Assembly (NCBI RefSeq): GCF_002029235.1 | Contig: NZ_MZGV01000043.1 | Coordinates: 1-35,566, forward strand | Source: Clostridium oryzae | Lineage (GTDB): Bacteria > Bacillota > Clostridia > Clostridiales > Clostridiaceae | Direction: 5' to 3' | Length of the DNA stretch: 35,566 nt | Part shown: positions 1 through 7,753 of the stretch, piece after piece | Numbering within the stretch: position 1 is the stretch's first letter | Layout of the letters: each line of letters begins with the position of its first letter | Position numbers and translations under genes: made by a program | Notes under the pieces: model-generated | What the model was told of the DNA's origin: nothing | What the model saw: only the letters and a program-made list of their open reading frames with translations | The model's database searches: none

Positions 1-170
1 ATACACGATATGATATATACATTTATAAATTGATTCAAAATCTATATTTTAAGTAACAGTCATTTCTTTTTAGCTGGTGTATATTTTGGTTTATATTATC
101 TACTTTCTTGCAAGTGTTTATGCAACTTTAATGAATTTATATAGAGTAATTTAATTTCTAATAAAAATTT

Positions 171-200
171 TTGGAATAGGTACTAATTTATAGATACAAT
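171..200 (+). promoter_or_regulatory. Promoter of the first sugar importer
   Basis: A TTGGAA -35 box (171-176) and TACAAT -10 box (195-200) are separated by 18 bp and lie 45 bp before the start codon of the binding-protein gene. The remaining upstream sequence (1-170) shows no gene; it is AT-rich, with a stray TATATACATTT at 14-24. Confidence 0.5.
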
Positions 201-213
201 TTGTATTTTATAA
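188..213. promoter_or_regulatory. Dyad overlapping the -10 box, candidate operator
   Basis: ATACAA (194-199) and TTGTAT (201-206) form a perfect dyad around one central base, and the flanks TTATA and TATAA extend it imperfectly. It covers the predicted -10 box and start point of the first importer promoter, which is where a repressor would sit. The protein that binds is unknown. Confidence 0.35.
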
Positions 214-245
214 ATTAAAAAATATATTAGAGGGGGAAATTACCT

Positions 246-1607
246 ATGGTAAAAAGAAAAAGGCATTTATGTAAACTTATAGTTTTAGTTCTATCAGCTG
301 CTCTCACTGCATCCGTACTAGCAGGATGTAGTAAGAAAGCTGCATCTAAAGATGGAAAGGTAACACTTTCAGTGTTCACTTACGCTCAACCTCAGGAGAA
401 AAAAGTATATTTGAAGCTTGCGAAAGAATACATGCAGAAACATCCAAAAGTTAAAATAAATTGGAATATAGTAGATGGAACAGTTTATGCTACTAAAATG
501 AAAGCACTTTTTGCTTCTAAGAAAGTACCTGATATATTCTATACTGGAGCAGGAGATTTAAGAGCATATGTCAATGCAAAGGAATTGCTTCCACTAGATA
601 GTTACGTAAAAAAGCTAAACATAGATACCGCATCAATATGGTCTCAAGCATTGGAAAGATACAAGTATGACGGTACGAAAGTAGGACAAGGAACATTATA
701 TGCACTCCCTAAGGATATAAGTGCATTTGGATTTGCATATAATAAGACAATGTTTAAGAAAAATGGAATTGCTGATCCAGACCCAAATAAACCATATACT
801 TGGGATGAATTCCTTCAGATATGCCAAAAACTGACTAAGGATACAAATGGGGATAGTAAGAAAGATCAGTGGGGAGCAGGGTTCGATCCTAATTATTCCA
901 TAGAGCCATTCATTTGGACAAATGGTGCTGATTTCTTAAATAAGGATGGTACAAAAGTTACCATAAATACTCCGGAGTTTCAAGAGGCACTTCAGTATTT
1001 CACAGATCTGACAGTTAAATACAAGGTAACTCCTAGCGCCACAGAAGCTAAATCATTAGCTTATTATCAGCGTTGGTTACAGGGACAGCTTGGCTTCTTT
1101 GCTTGTGGTAACTGGGATATGGCAACCTTCAATAATCTAAAGAAATTTGACTATGATTTAATTCCATGGCCGGTAAGTCCTAAGACTAATACTTCATATA
1201 CTTGGACAGGATCTTTGGGATTTTCTGTAAGCAACACAAGTCCAAATAAGAATGAAGCTGTAAAATTTATCTCATATCTTTCTACAGATAAACAAACAAG
1301 CGTTGAATTATCGGATGCTAATATTCAACTTCCTAATAACGTAGAGTATGCAAAAGGTGACTACATTAAGAATCTTAAACCTAAAAAGAATATTCAAGTA
1401 ATGTTTAACTATTTGGAGAAAACAGGAAGATCTGGTCCTACAGATTATACCTATAATTCTGAGTGGTGGACTGAGTTCCAGAATGCGCTTCCACAAGTAC
1501 TCAATGGAAAACAAACTGTGAGTGATTTCATTGCTAAAGAGCAGCCTAAAATGCAGCAGAAATTAGATGCAGCAAATCAGCTTGCAAAACAGCAATCGCA
1601 AAAGTAA
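246..1607 (+). CDS. ABC sugar transporter, substrate-binding lipoprotein
   Basis: This 453-residue protein is an extracellular solute-binding protein of the family-1 (carbohydrate uptake, CUT1) type that captures a sugar or oligosaccharide outside the membrane. A basic N-terminus and hydrophobic stretch end in the lipobox LAGC, with the lipidated cysteine at residue 28. The mature part begins with a lysine/serine linker and the 'VTLSVFTYAQP' strand usual in this family; aromatic residues such as WTNGADF and YQRWLQGQLGFF fit a sugar-binding cleft. The Shine-Dalgarno AGGGGG (231-236) supports the ATG at 246. Two permease genes follow after a strong hairpin, so it heads an operon lacking an ATPase gene. 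The ligand cannot be told from sequence. Confidence 0.9.
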   Translation: MVKRKRHLCKLIVLVLSAALTASVLAGCSKKAASKDGKVTLSVFTYAQPQEKKVYLKLAKEYMQKHPKVKINWNIVDGTVYATKMKALFASKKVPDIFYTGAGDLRAYVNAKELLPLDSYVKKLNIDTASIWSQALERYKYDGTKVGQGTLYALPKDISAFGFAYNKTMFKKNGIADPDPNKPYTWDEFLQICQKLTKDTNGDSKKDQWGAGFDPNYSIEPFIWTNGADFLNKDGTKVTINTPEFQEALQYFTDLTVKYKVTPSATEAKSLAYYQRWLQGQLGFFACGNWDMATFNNLKKFDYDLIPWPVSPKTNTSYTWTGSLGFSVSNTSPNKNEAVKFISYLSTDKQTSVELSDANIQLPNNVEYAKGDYIKNLKPKKNIQVMFNYLEKTGRSGPTDYTYNSEWWTEFQNALPQVLNGKQTVSDFIAKEQPKMQQKLDAANQLAKQQSQK

Positions 1608-1616
1608 AACTTCAAT

Positions 1617-1654
1617 ATTTAATATGTATGTACTTAGGTACATACATATTAAAT
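1617..1654 (+). other. 17-bp perfect hairpin between binding protein and permeases
   Basis: Positions 1617-1633 and 1638-1654 are perfect reverse complements around the loop TTAG. No T-run follows, so it is not a typical terminator. In malE-malF-type operons such stem-loops protect the upstream binding-protein mRNA and lower permease expression; this role is inferred here. Confidence 0.7.
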
Positions 1655-1706
1655 AAATGAAATATAGCAATTAAGACATGTGATTTGTTTTATAAGGAGT
1701 GATAAT

Positions 1707-2642
1707 GTGGAAACTGTCGACATAGTTAAGGAACCTATTATACAGAATAAAAAGAAAAAAAAGTATAATATGTTCAGAAAGGAAGAGAGGATTGCGTATC
1801 TTTTTATAGCTGCTCCAATATTGCAATTTTTAGTGTTTATGTTGGGACCAATGATTTTTTCGGTAGGCGCTAGTTTCACTGATTGGTCTGGAATTGGTAA
1901 GATGAGCTTTATTGGTATTAAGAACTATATTAATCTATTTAATGATGCAAATTTCTGGAAATCACTTTTCAATACAATTTTCTACTTCATAGGTATTCCT
2001 ATAGGAATGATACTGGGATTGTTACTTGCTATGGCTTTGAATAGAAAGATACCTGGAGTGAGAGTGTTCAGAACTATATATTATATACCTGTTGTTTCTT
2101 CTGCTGTAGCAGTATCTATTCTATGGTCCTGGGTTTACAATTCAGATTATGGATTAATTAATGGATTTTTAAGTGTTTTAGGAATAAAAGGACCGGCTTG
2201 GTTAAGCGATCCTAGTACAGTAAAGCCGGCACTTATAGGCATGTTTGTTTGGCAAGGTTTAGGAAATACTATAGTACTATATCTTGCAGGACTTCAAGGC
2301 ATCTCTTCAGTTTACTATGAAGCTGCCGCAATCGATGGAGCCAATGCTTGGCATAAATTCAGACATATAACTGTCCCGCTTATAACTCCAACTAGTTTTT
2401 ATTTGCTAGTAACTAATTTGATAGGCGGTTTTCAACTTTATATACCTATTACAATTATGACAAATGATGGAGGAACTAATTATAGTTCTGCAACTACGGT
2501 ATTTTACTTATTTAATAAGGCCTTTAAAGATTATCAGATGGGTTATGCATCTGCAGTTGCATGGATACTAGGATTTGTAATATTGATAGTCACGATAATT
2601 AATTTTAAATTCCAAGATAAATGGGTTAATACAATGAATTAA
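1707..2642 (+). CDS. ABC sugar transporter permease, MalF type
   Basis: This inner-membrane permease of the CUT1 sugar ABC family is about 311 residues long. It has roughly six hydrophobic segments and the cytoplasmic EAA loop that docks the ATPase, EAAAIDGANAWHKFRHITVP from residue 205. The GTG at 1707 is preferred because AAGGAG (1694-1699) sits 7 nt before it; an in-frame GTG at 1680 has no such site. A lysine-rich cytoplasmic N-terminus precedes the first membrane segment (FLFIAAPILQFLVFML-like region). It lies between the binding-protein gene and the second permease gene (14-nt gap) and presumably forms a heterodimeric channel with that second permease. Confidence 0.9.
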   Translation: METVDIVKEPIIQNKKKKKYNMFRKEERIAYLFIAAPILQFLVFMLGPMIFSVGASFTDWSGIGKMSFIGIKNYINLFNDANFWKSLFNTIFYFIGIPIGMILGLLLAMALNRKIPGVRVFRTIYYIPVVSSAVAVSILWSWVYNSDYGLINGFLSVLGIKGPAWLSDPSTVKPALIGMFVWQGLGNTIVLYLAGLQGISSVYYEAAAIDGANAWHKFRHITVPLITPTSFYLLVTNLIGGFQLYIPITIMTNDGGTNYSSATTVFYLFNKAFKDYQMGYASAVAWILGFVILIVTIINFKFQDKWVNTMN

Positions 2643-2656
2643 GGAGGGGAGAAGAC

Positions 2657-3517
2657 ATGGTAAAAAATTATACAATATCAATGAGAAACCGTGAAAGGAT
2701 TACTAATATTATAGTATTCATAATTGTTGCATTAGTAGCAATCATTATGATAGTTCCGTTACTTTTTATGATATCAACATCTTTTAAGTCCATAGAGCAA
2801 GTCTTTGCAATCCCCCCTGTATGGATACCGCATCCTTTAGTTTTGGGTAAATATGCTGAGGCTTTAACTAATGGTGACTTTTTACATGGTTTCTTAAATA
2901 CAGGAATTATTGAGGTATTTGTGCTGTTAGGTGGAACTTTCACTTCTTCATTAGCGGCATTTGCGTTTTCAAAGATGCGTTTCAGACATAAAGAAGGTAT
3001 ATATCTAGCTATTTTGTCTACAATGATGATACCTTTTCCTGTTATAATGTTACCGCAATATGTGCTATTTTCAAAAGTTGGATGGGTAGATACATTATTG
3101 CCGCTTATAGTTCCAGCGCTATTTGGAAATGTGAGCATGATTTTCTTTCTTAGACAAAGTCTATCAGGAGTACCGGATAGCCTTGTAGAAGCAGCTAAAG
3201 TTGATGGATGTGGTTATTTTAGAATCTATTGGCAGATTATAATGCCATTAATAAAGCCTGCAATAGTTACACAACTAATATTATGGTTTAATGGTATATG
3301 GAATGATTATATAGCTCCGTCTGTTTATCTCACAAGTCCTTCAAAACTAACAATTCAAGTTGTAATAGCTCAGTTTAACAGCTACTATGCGATACAGACA
3401 GACTATGCTCTTATAATGGCTGCATCTGTTATTGCTTTGCTGCCTACAATGATTTTATTCTTTATTTTTCAGAGATTTATAATAGAGTCAATGGCAATAA
3501 GTGGGATTAAAGAATAG
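2657..3517 (+). CDS. ABC sugar transporter permease, MalG type
   Basis: This second CUT1 permease has 286 residues and about six membrane segments, with the EAA loop EAAKVDGCGYFRIYWQIIMP from residue 178. The C-terminal region with WNDY and the ending 'FIIESMAISGIKE' are typical of MalG-like subunits, where the tail contacts the ATPase. The Shine-Dalgarno AAGGAGGGG lies just upstream, in the 14-nt gap after the first permease gene, showing co-transcription. No ATP-binding subunit follows. The next element is a palindromic repeat that can terminate transcription, so the operon appears to end here. Confidence 0.9.
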   Translation: MVKNYTISMRNRERITNIIVFIIVALVAIIMIVPLLFMISTSFKSIEQVFAIPPVWIPHPLVLGKYAEALTNGDFLHGFLNTGIIEVFVLLGGTFTSSLAAFAFSKMRFRHKEGIYLAILSTMMIPFPVIMLPQYVLFSKVGWVDTLLPLIVPALFGNVSMIFFLRQSLSGVPDSLVEAAKVDGCGYFRIYWQIIMPLIKPAIVTQLILWFNGIWNDYIAPSVYLTSPSKLTIQVVIAQFNSYYAIQTDYALIMAASVIALLPTMILFFIFQRFIIESMAISGIKE

Positions 3518-3630
3518 CTAATATAGAATTCAGCAGCTATCATTATGCTTAATAGGGTAATTAGATAATTTTCTATATTAATTAGAGAAAATAATGTTTT
3601 TGCTTATTAAGGTAACAGAAGTAATATGGT

Positions 3631-3715
3631 AAAAGTATTTTGTGAATATTAAGGGCATAGGAAATGTTGTGGCACTACGGATCAGTCTCTGTAGTGCCAC
3701 AACATTTCTTTTTAT
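3631..3715. repeat. Palindromic intergenic repeat, short copy (copy A); likely terminator
   Basis: The copy begins with a leader (AAAAGTATTTTGTGAATATT from 3631) shared with copies at 25747 and 33389. It then carries a perfect 18-bp inverted repeat, GAAATGTTGTGGCACTAC (3661-3678) and its complement (3691-3708), with a 12-nt loop and a following TTTTTATATA. The hairpin plus T-run should terminate the importer operon. Relative to the copy at 25747 it lacks the inner palindrome. Confidence 0.8.
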
Positions 3716-3720
3716 ATATT

Positions 3721-3750
3721 TTGACATAATAATTCAAAATGTAATATGAT
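3721..3750 (+). promoter_or_regulatory. Promoter of the MBL-fold lipoprotein gene
   Basis: A consensus TTGACA -35 box (3721-3726) is followed after 18 bp by TATGAT (3745-3750), 37 bp before the start codon at 3788. It lies directly after the copy A hairpin, so this gene is probably transcribed separately from the importer. Confidence 0.65.
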
Positions 3751-3787
3751 AATTTATATATAGACGAACATTCGAGGAGGACTAAAT

Positions 3788-4966
3788 TTGCATAGACTAA
3801 AGATAAGTATAGTATATTTGTTATCTGCATTGCTATTGATACTAAGCGGATGTACAGCTGATGGTACTGGACATATAAAAAGCAATGTCGTGAAAAATGC
3901 AGCAGATCAAAATCAATTAAAGGTTAAGCAACAAAACATCAATAGAATTGCAACTGCTAATACAGCAGGAAAGCTTAGAGTAGATTATATAAATGTGGGT
4001 CAGGGTGACAGCATTCTGATTAGCCAAGGTCAGCACAATATGCTTATTGATGCAGGAAATAATGAGGATGGCAGTTTAGTAACAAATTATATAAGAAGTC
4101 AAGGAATAAAAAGGCTGGAATACATTATCGGAACGCACCCACATGAAGATCATATTGGCGGGATGGATGTAGTGATTAAGAATTTTCAAGTGAAGAAAAT
4201 ATACATGCCCAAAGTAACTATCAATACAAGAACTTTTGAAGATGTTTTAACTGCCATAAGGAATAAAGGGTTAAAGGTAAATGCGCCTGTACCAGGCAGC
4301 AGCTTTAAACTTGGTGCTGCTAATGTTAATGTTTTAGGACCATTAGGTGCTAGAAGTAGTGATTTAAACACATATTCAATAGTTACAAAAATCAGTTTTG
4401 GAAGCAATAGCTTTCTGTTTACTGGGGATGCTCAGATTAGTAACGAAGAAGCTATGATTAGAAAAGGTTATGATTTGAAGGCTGATGTACTTAAAGTAGG
4501 ACATCACGGAAGCAATACATCCACTGGAAAGGAATTTCTAAATAAAGTACAACCTAAATATGCTGTAATAAGTTGTGGAATGGGAAATATTTATGGCCAT
4601 CCGCATCAGGAAACCGTGGACGAGCTTAGAAGAAGACATATAAAACTTTATAGAACGGATGAACAACGTACGATAATTGCTACAAGCAATGGAAATACAA
4701 TAACTTTTAACCGTAAGCCGGGAAGCTATAATTACGGTAAATATGCTGACAATAGCAGCACTAGAGTATCTACAGGTTCAAAAGCTGAAATCAGAAAAGA
4801 TACAAACACTAAAATAAAGAATAATAGAATTGTTTATTGGACAGTTAGTGGAAGGTCATATCATTATGATAAGAATTGTCCTACATTGAGAAGAAGCAAA
4901 AAAATAATCAGCGGTGTACTATCAAAGTCACCAAAGAAAGATCCTTGTGATTTGTGTGTTAAATAA
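3788..4966 (+). CDS. ComEC-like metallo-beta-lactamase-fold lipoprotein
   Basis: This 392-residue exported protein has a hydrophobic N-terminus ending in the lipobox LSGC. Its core is a metallo-beta-lactamase fold like the soluble domain of competence protein ComEC: DYINVGQGDSILI, the metal-binding motif HPHEDHIGG with H117, H119, D121 and H122, FTGDA, and VGHHGSNTS. Members of this subgroup are suspected hydrolases of nucleic acid or phosphoesters; the substrate here is unknown. A separate C-terminal tail (about residues 350-392) has YHYDKNCPTLRRSKK and PCDLC, a cysteine/histidine pattern suggesting a second metal site. Translation starts at TTG, supported by AGGAGG (3775-3780) 7 nt upstream. 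It has its own promoter and terminator and is monocistronic. Confidence 0.85.
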   Translation: MHRLKISIVYLLSALLLILSGCTADGTGHIKSNVVKNAADQNQLKVKQQNINRIATANTAGKLRVDYINVGQGDSILISQGQHNMLIDAGNNEDGSLVTNYIRSQGIKRLEYIIGTHPHEDHIGGMDVVIKNFQVKKIYMPKVTINTRTFEDVLTAIRNKGLKVNAPVPGSSFKLGAANVNVLGPLGARSSDLNTYSIVTKISFGSNSFLFTGDAQISNEEAMIRKGYDLKADVLKVGHHGSNTSTGKEFLNKVQPKYAVISCGMGNIYGHPHQETVDELRRRHIKLYRTDEQRTIIATSNGNTITFNRKPGSYNYGKYADNSSTRVSTGSKAEIRKDTNTKIKNNRIVYWTVSGRSYHYDKNCPTLRRSKKIISGVLSKSPKKDPCDLCVK

Positions 4967-5030
4967 GGAAGCAGCATATAATGTCTGTAGGTTGAGAAAT
5001 GCCTCTTGTGCCTGCTTCCCATTTTTTACT
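4967..5030 (+). terminator. Terminator after the MBL-fold lipoprotein gene
   Basis: GGAAGCAG (4967-4974) pairs with CTGCTTCC (5012-5019), and ATTTTTTACTCTTT follows. The hairpin starts immediately after the stop codon. Confidence 0.65.
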
Positions 5031-5112
5031 CTTTAGGAATTTTGCATAAAATTTGTGTTGTAAGTGCTTAATGAAAGGATAAGTTTCTGTAGTTCCACAA
5101 CATTTCATTTTT
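5031..5112. repeat. Half copy of the palindromic repeat (copy C)
   Basis: The segment matches only the right half of the copy at 25747. It has TTTGCATAAAATTTGTG, then a TAAGTGCTTAATGAA stretch, and finally GTAGTTCCACAACATTTC (5089-5106), which differs from the outer arm of copies A and B by one base. The left half is absent and the lipoprotein terminator stands in its place. It abuts the 3' end of the minus-strand GH31 gene. Confidence 0.65.
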
Positions 5113-7433
5113 TATTTTATTTTTATGGATAATCTTGTAATATTGTCCTTAGGAACTATTCTTACTCCTTTAGCTTCGGATACTACCGATATAGCATCTT
5201 TGCAATCAGCATTAGCAGCATTTCTAAGAAGAAGACTCCATGCTTTAGCAGAGTTCGAAATCTGTACCTTTAATACATCACCATTTCGTGTTATTGTAAT
5301 GCTGTTTTCAAGATTATCAGAAAGATCATGTATTTCTGCAGTGGCAGTTTTACCAGATTGCAACTCAAAAACATGAAAAGTTACATTTTTAGCGTAATCA
5401 TAGTCAGGTTTTGTATCATCGTTTCCTACTGCTATAATAGAATTTTCTTTTACCATTAGTGGTATGCTCATATAGTCATGAGTCTCACTATACCAGGTAC
5501 CACCCTCAAGTACTTTACCGTTAATAAAATTAGTCCATTTGCCTTTAGGCAGGTAGTAGGATACCTTTCCGTTTTCATTAAATATAGGAGCAACTAAAAG
5601 AGAATCTCCAAGCATATATTGTCTATCCAAATAGTCACAGGCAGGATCTTCAGGAAATTCGAGTAGCATAGCTCTCATTTCAGGTATTCCAGTAGCTGCT
5701 GTTTCGCATGCTTTAGCAAATATATATGGCATAAGGCTGCATTTCAATTTTGTAAAGAAGCGAAGTACATCAACTGCTTCTTCATCGAAAAGCCAAGGTA
5801 CCCTATAAGAATTGCTGCCGTGAAGTCTGCTATGGGTCGAAAGAAGACCAAAAGCGCACCAACGTTTATAAATATCAGGAGTGGCGGTACTTTCAAATCC
5901 ACTTATATCGTGACTCCAAAAGCCGAAACCTGATAAACACAGGGATAACCCGCCTCTTAGGGATTCTGCCATAGAGCCATAAGTGGCAGTACAATCTCCG
6001 CCCCAATGTACGGGGAATTTTTGAGAGCCTACTGTGGCTGAACGAGCGAATACCACAGCTTTGTCTTCTCCAAGTCTTTCTTTCAGAAGCTCATAAACTG
6101 TTTTATTATATAAATAAGTATAGTAGTTATGCATTTTCATTGGATCTGAACCATCATAGTACACTACATCTGTTGGAATGCGTTCGCCAAAGTCTGTCTT
6201 AAAACAATCTACTCCAATGTCAATAAGGGTGGATAGTTTATCTTTATACCAATCACAAGCTTCAGGATTAGTAAAATCGACTATGGCCATACCTGCCTGC
6301 CATAAATCCCACTGCCAAACCTTTCCATTATGCTTTTTTAGGAAATATCCTTTTTCCATTCCTTCATCAAATAAAGGTGATTTTTGAGCAATATAGGAGT
6401 TTATCCATACACATATTTTTAAGCCTTTTGCTTTTAATCTTTGAATCATACCTTTGGGATCAGGGAAAACGTCTTTATCCCATTCAAAATCGCACCATTG
6501 GAATTCCTTCATCCAAAAACAGTCAAAGTGGAAGACGTGAAGAGGGATATCTCTTTCAAACATACCATCTATAAAGCTGTTTACAGTTTTTTCATCGTAA
6601 TTAGTAGTAAATGATGTAGTCAGCCATAGACCAAAGGACCATGCAGGAGGAAGAGAGGGTTTTCCAGTTAATAAAGTATAATTTTGCAGCACTTCTTTGG
6701 GGTTAGAACCTCCGATTACAAAATATTCTAGATATTCACCTGGAACGCTAAATTGAACACTTTCTACTTTTTCTGAAGCAACCTCAAAAGATACTAATTC
6801 AGAGTGGTTTACAAATACTCCATAATTTTTATTTGTAATATAGAAAGGTATATTTTTATAAGACTGTTCACTGTTAGTTCCGCCGTCTTTATTCCAAATG
6901 TCTACCACTTGACCATTCTTTACAAAATGTGAAAACCTTTCACCAAGACCATAAACACACTCACCAACATCTAGAGAAAGCTGTTCTTTCACATATGTTC
7001 TTCTATCATCTCGTATTATATAGGCCATATCTTTATAGCTGCTTCCGGTAAGGTGTTTTCCATCATAGCAGTAATCTATTTTCCAAGTCTTTTTTGATAC
7101 TTTTACTGAGAGCTTATTGCTGGTTAATATAGCATAATCTTCATTATTTTCTATAGCTACATTTACATCTTTGCTGTGATTAATTATAAACTCCGGGTTG
7201 CCATAGCCCATATCCCTGAAATGATATAGTTTAACCCCTATCACATCATTAGCAGGTGAAAAAAACTTGATTGTGAACTGAGGAGCGTTTAACGTATCGC
7301 CTCTCTGAATTATCTGTTTATATGGTGCGAAAACAGTCATGGTATCATCTGATATTTGTATGTCTCTAGCTTCAGAAGGAGCATATAAAGTAACATCATC
7401 TTTAAGAAGCCATTGTCCGTCAGAAAACTTCAT
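5112..7433 (-). CDS. yicI: GH31 alpha-xylosidase (YicI-like)
   Basis: This glycoside hydrolase family 31 enzyme of 773 residues is almost the same length as E. coli YicI (772), and probably releases alpha-linked xylose from xyloglucan-type oligosaccharides such as isoprimeverose. The nucleophile motif KTDFGERIP has Asp414, and the acid/base motif HWGGDC has Asp480; the 66-residue spacing matches Asp416/Asp482 of YicI. The upstream motifs WLTTSFTTNYDE and HFDCFWMKEFQWCDFEWD also fit the YicI branch rather than maltase-type GH31. It has no signal peptide, so it acts in the cytoplasm on imported sugars. ATTAGGAGGT precedes the ATG. It is divergent from the second importer, whose substrate may therefore be an alpha-xyloside. 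Confidence 0.9.
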   Translation of the reverse strand: MKFSDGQWLLKDDVTLYAPSEARDIQISDDTMTVFAPYKQIIQRGDTLNAPQFTIKFFSPANDVIGVKLYHFRDMGYGNPEFIINHSKDVNVAIENNEDYAILTSNKLSVKVSKKTWKIDYCYDGKHLTGSSYKDMAYIIRDDRRTYVKEQLSLDVGECVYGLGERFSHFVKNGQVVDIWNKDGGTNSEQSYKNIPFYITNKNYGVFVNHSELVSFEVASEKVESVQFSVPGEYLEYFVIGGSNPKEVLQNYTLLTGKPSLPPAWSFGLWLTTSFTTNYDEKTVNSFIDGMFERDIPLHVFHFDCFWMKEFQWCDFEWDKDVFPDPKGMIQRLKAKGLKICVWINSYIAQKSPLFDEGMEKGYFLKKHNGKVWQWDLWQAGMAIVDFTNPEACDWYKDKLSTLIDIGVDCFKTDFGERIPTDVVYYDGSDPMKMHNYYTYLYNKTVYELLKERLGEDKAVVFARSATVGSQKFPVHWGGDCTATYGSMAESLRGGLSLCLSGFGFWSHDISGFESTATPDIYKRWCAFGLLSTHSRLHGSNSYRVPWLFDEEAVDVLRFFTKLKCSLMPYIFAKACETAATGIPEMRAMLLEFPEDPACDYLDRQYMLGDSLLVAPIFNENGKVSYYLPKGKWTNFINGKVLEGGTWYSETHDYMSIPLMVKENSIIAVGNDDTKPDYDYAKNVTFHVFELQSGKTATAEIHDLSDNLENSITITRNGDVLKVQISNSAKAWSLLLRNAANADCKDAISVVSEAKGVRIVPKDNITRLSIKIK

Positions 7434-7526
7434 TATGATTACCTCCTAATTTTTTAAATAGTTTGTGCATAAAGGTATTCTTTATATGTTTGATAAATAA
7501 TATTAGTATTTTGATATATGTATGTT

Positions 7527-7554
7527 ATTATACAAAGCAAGATTACGAAGACAA
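7527..7554 (-). promoter_or_regulatory. Promoter of the GH31 gene
   Basis: Read on the minus strand, TTGTCT (7554-7549) and a perfect TATAAT (7532-7527) are spaced by 16 bp. The 320-base divergent region 7434-7753 holds this promoter, the operator-like block at 7585-7620 and the opposite promoter at 7618-7646, and no gene. Confidence 0.5.
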
Positions 7555-7584
7555 TTTATACAATAAAGATAAAAGCTATACTTC

Positions 7585-7620
7585 ACTTTATTACCACTAA
7601 CTGTTTACGTATATACATTT
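7585..7620 (+). promoter_or_regulatory. Shared 36-bp operator-like block, importer 2 copy
   Basis: The block aligns without gaps to 13145-13180. TTACC.CTAA (7591-7600) and GTTTACGTATATACATTT (7603-7620) are the best-conserved parts, and the last 11 bases, TATATACATTT, are identical. It ends on the poor -35 region of the promoter whose -10 is at 7641, a position suited to an activator. The AraC-type response regulator at 11413 is the likely ligand. Confidence 0.6.
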
Positions 7621-7646
7621 TTTATAACGTATTCATGACATATAAT
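7618..7646 (+). promoter_or_regulatory. Promoter of importer 2 permease operon (weak -35)
   Basis: A perfect TATAAT (7641-7646) has only TTTTTT (7618-7623) at the -35 position. A good -10 with no real -35 is typical of activator-dependent promoters. Confidence 0.5.
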
Positions 7647-7753
7647 TAACACATAATAAGTATGGTACTTAAATGATTAAACAATTGAATCCATGTATTT
7701 ATTAAAATTAAAAACAATTTTAAATTATAAAAAACAGATTAGGTGGGATGAAT

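Noticed and set aside
2668..3138. 156-codon minus-strand open frame inside the second permease gene of importer 1
   Set aside because: It lies wholly opposite a well-supported permease gene with EAA motif, has no ribosome site and no family resemblance.
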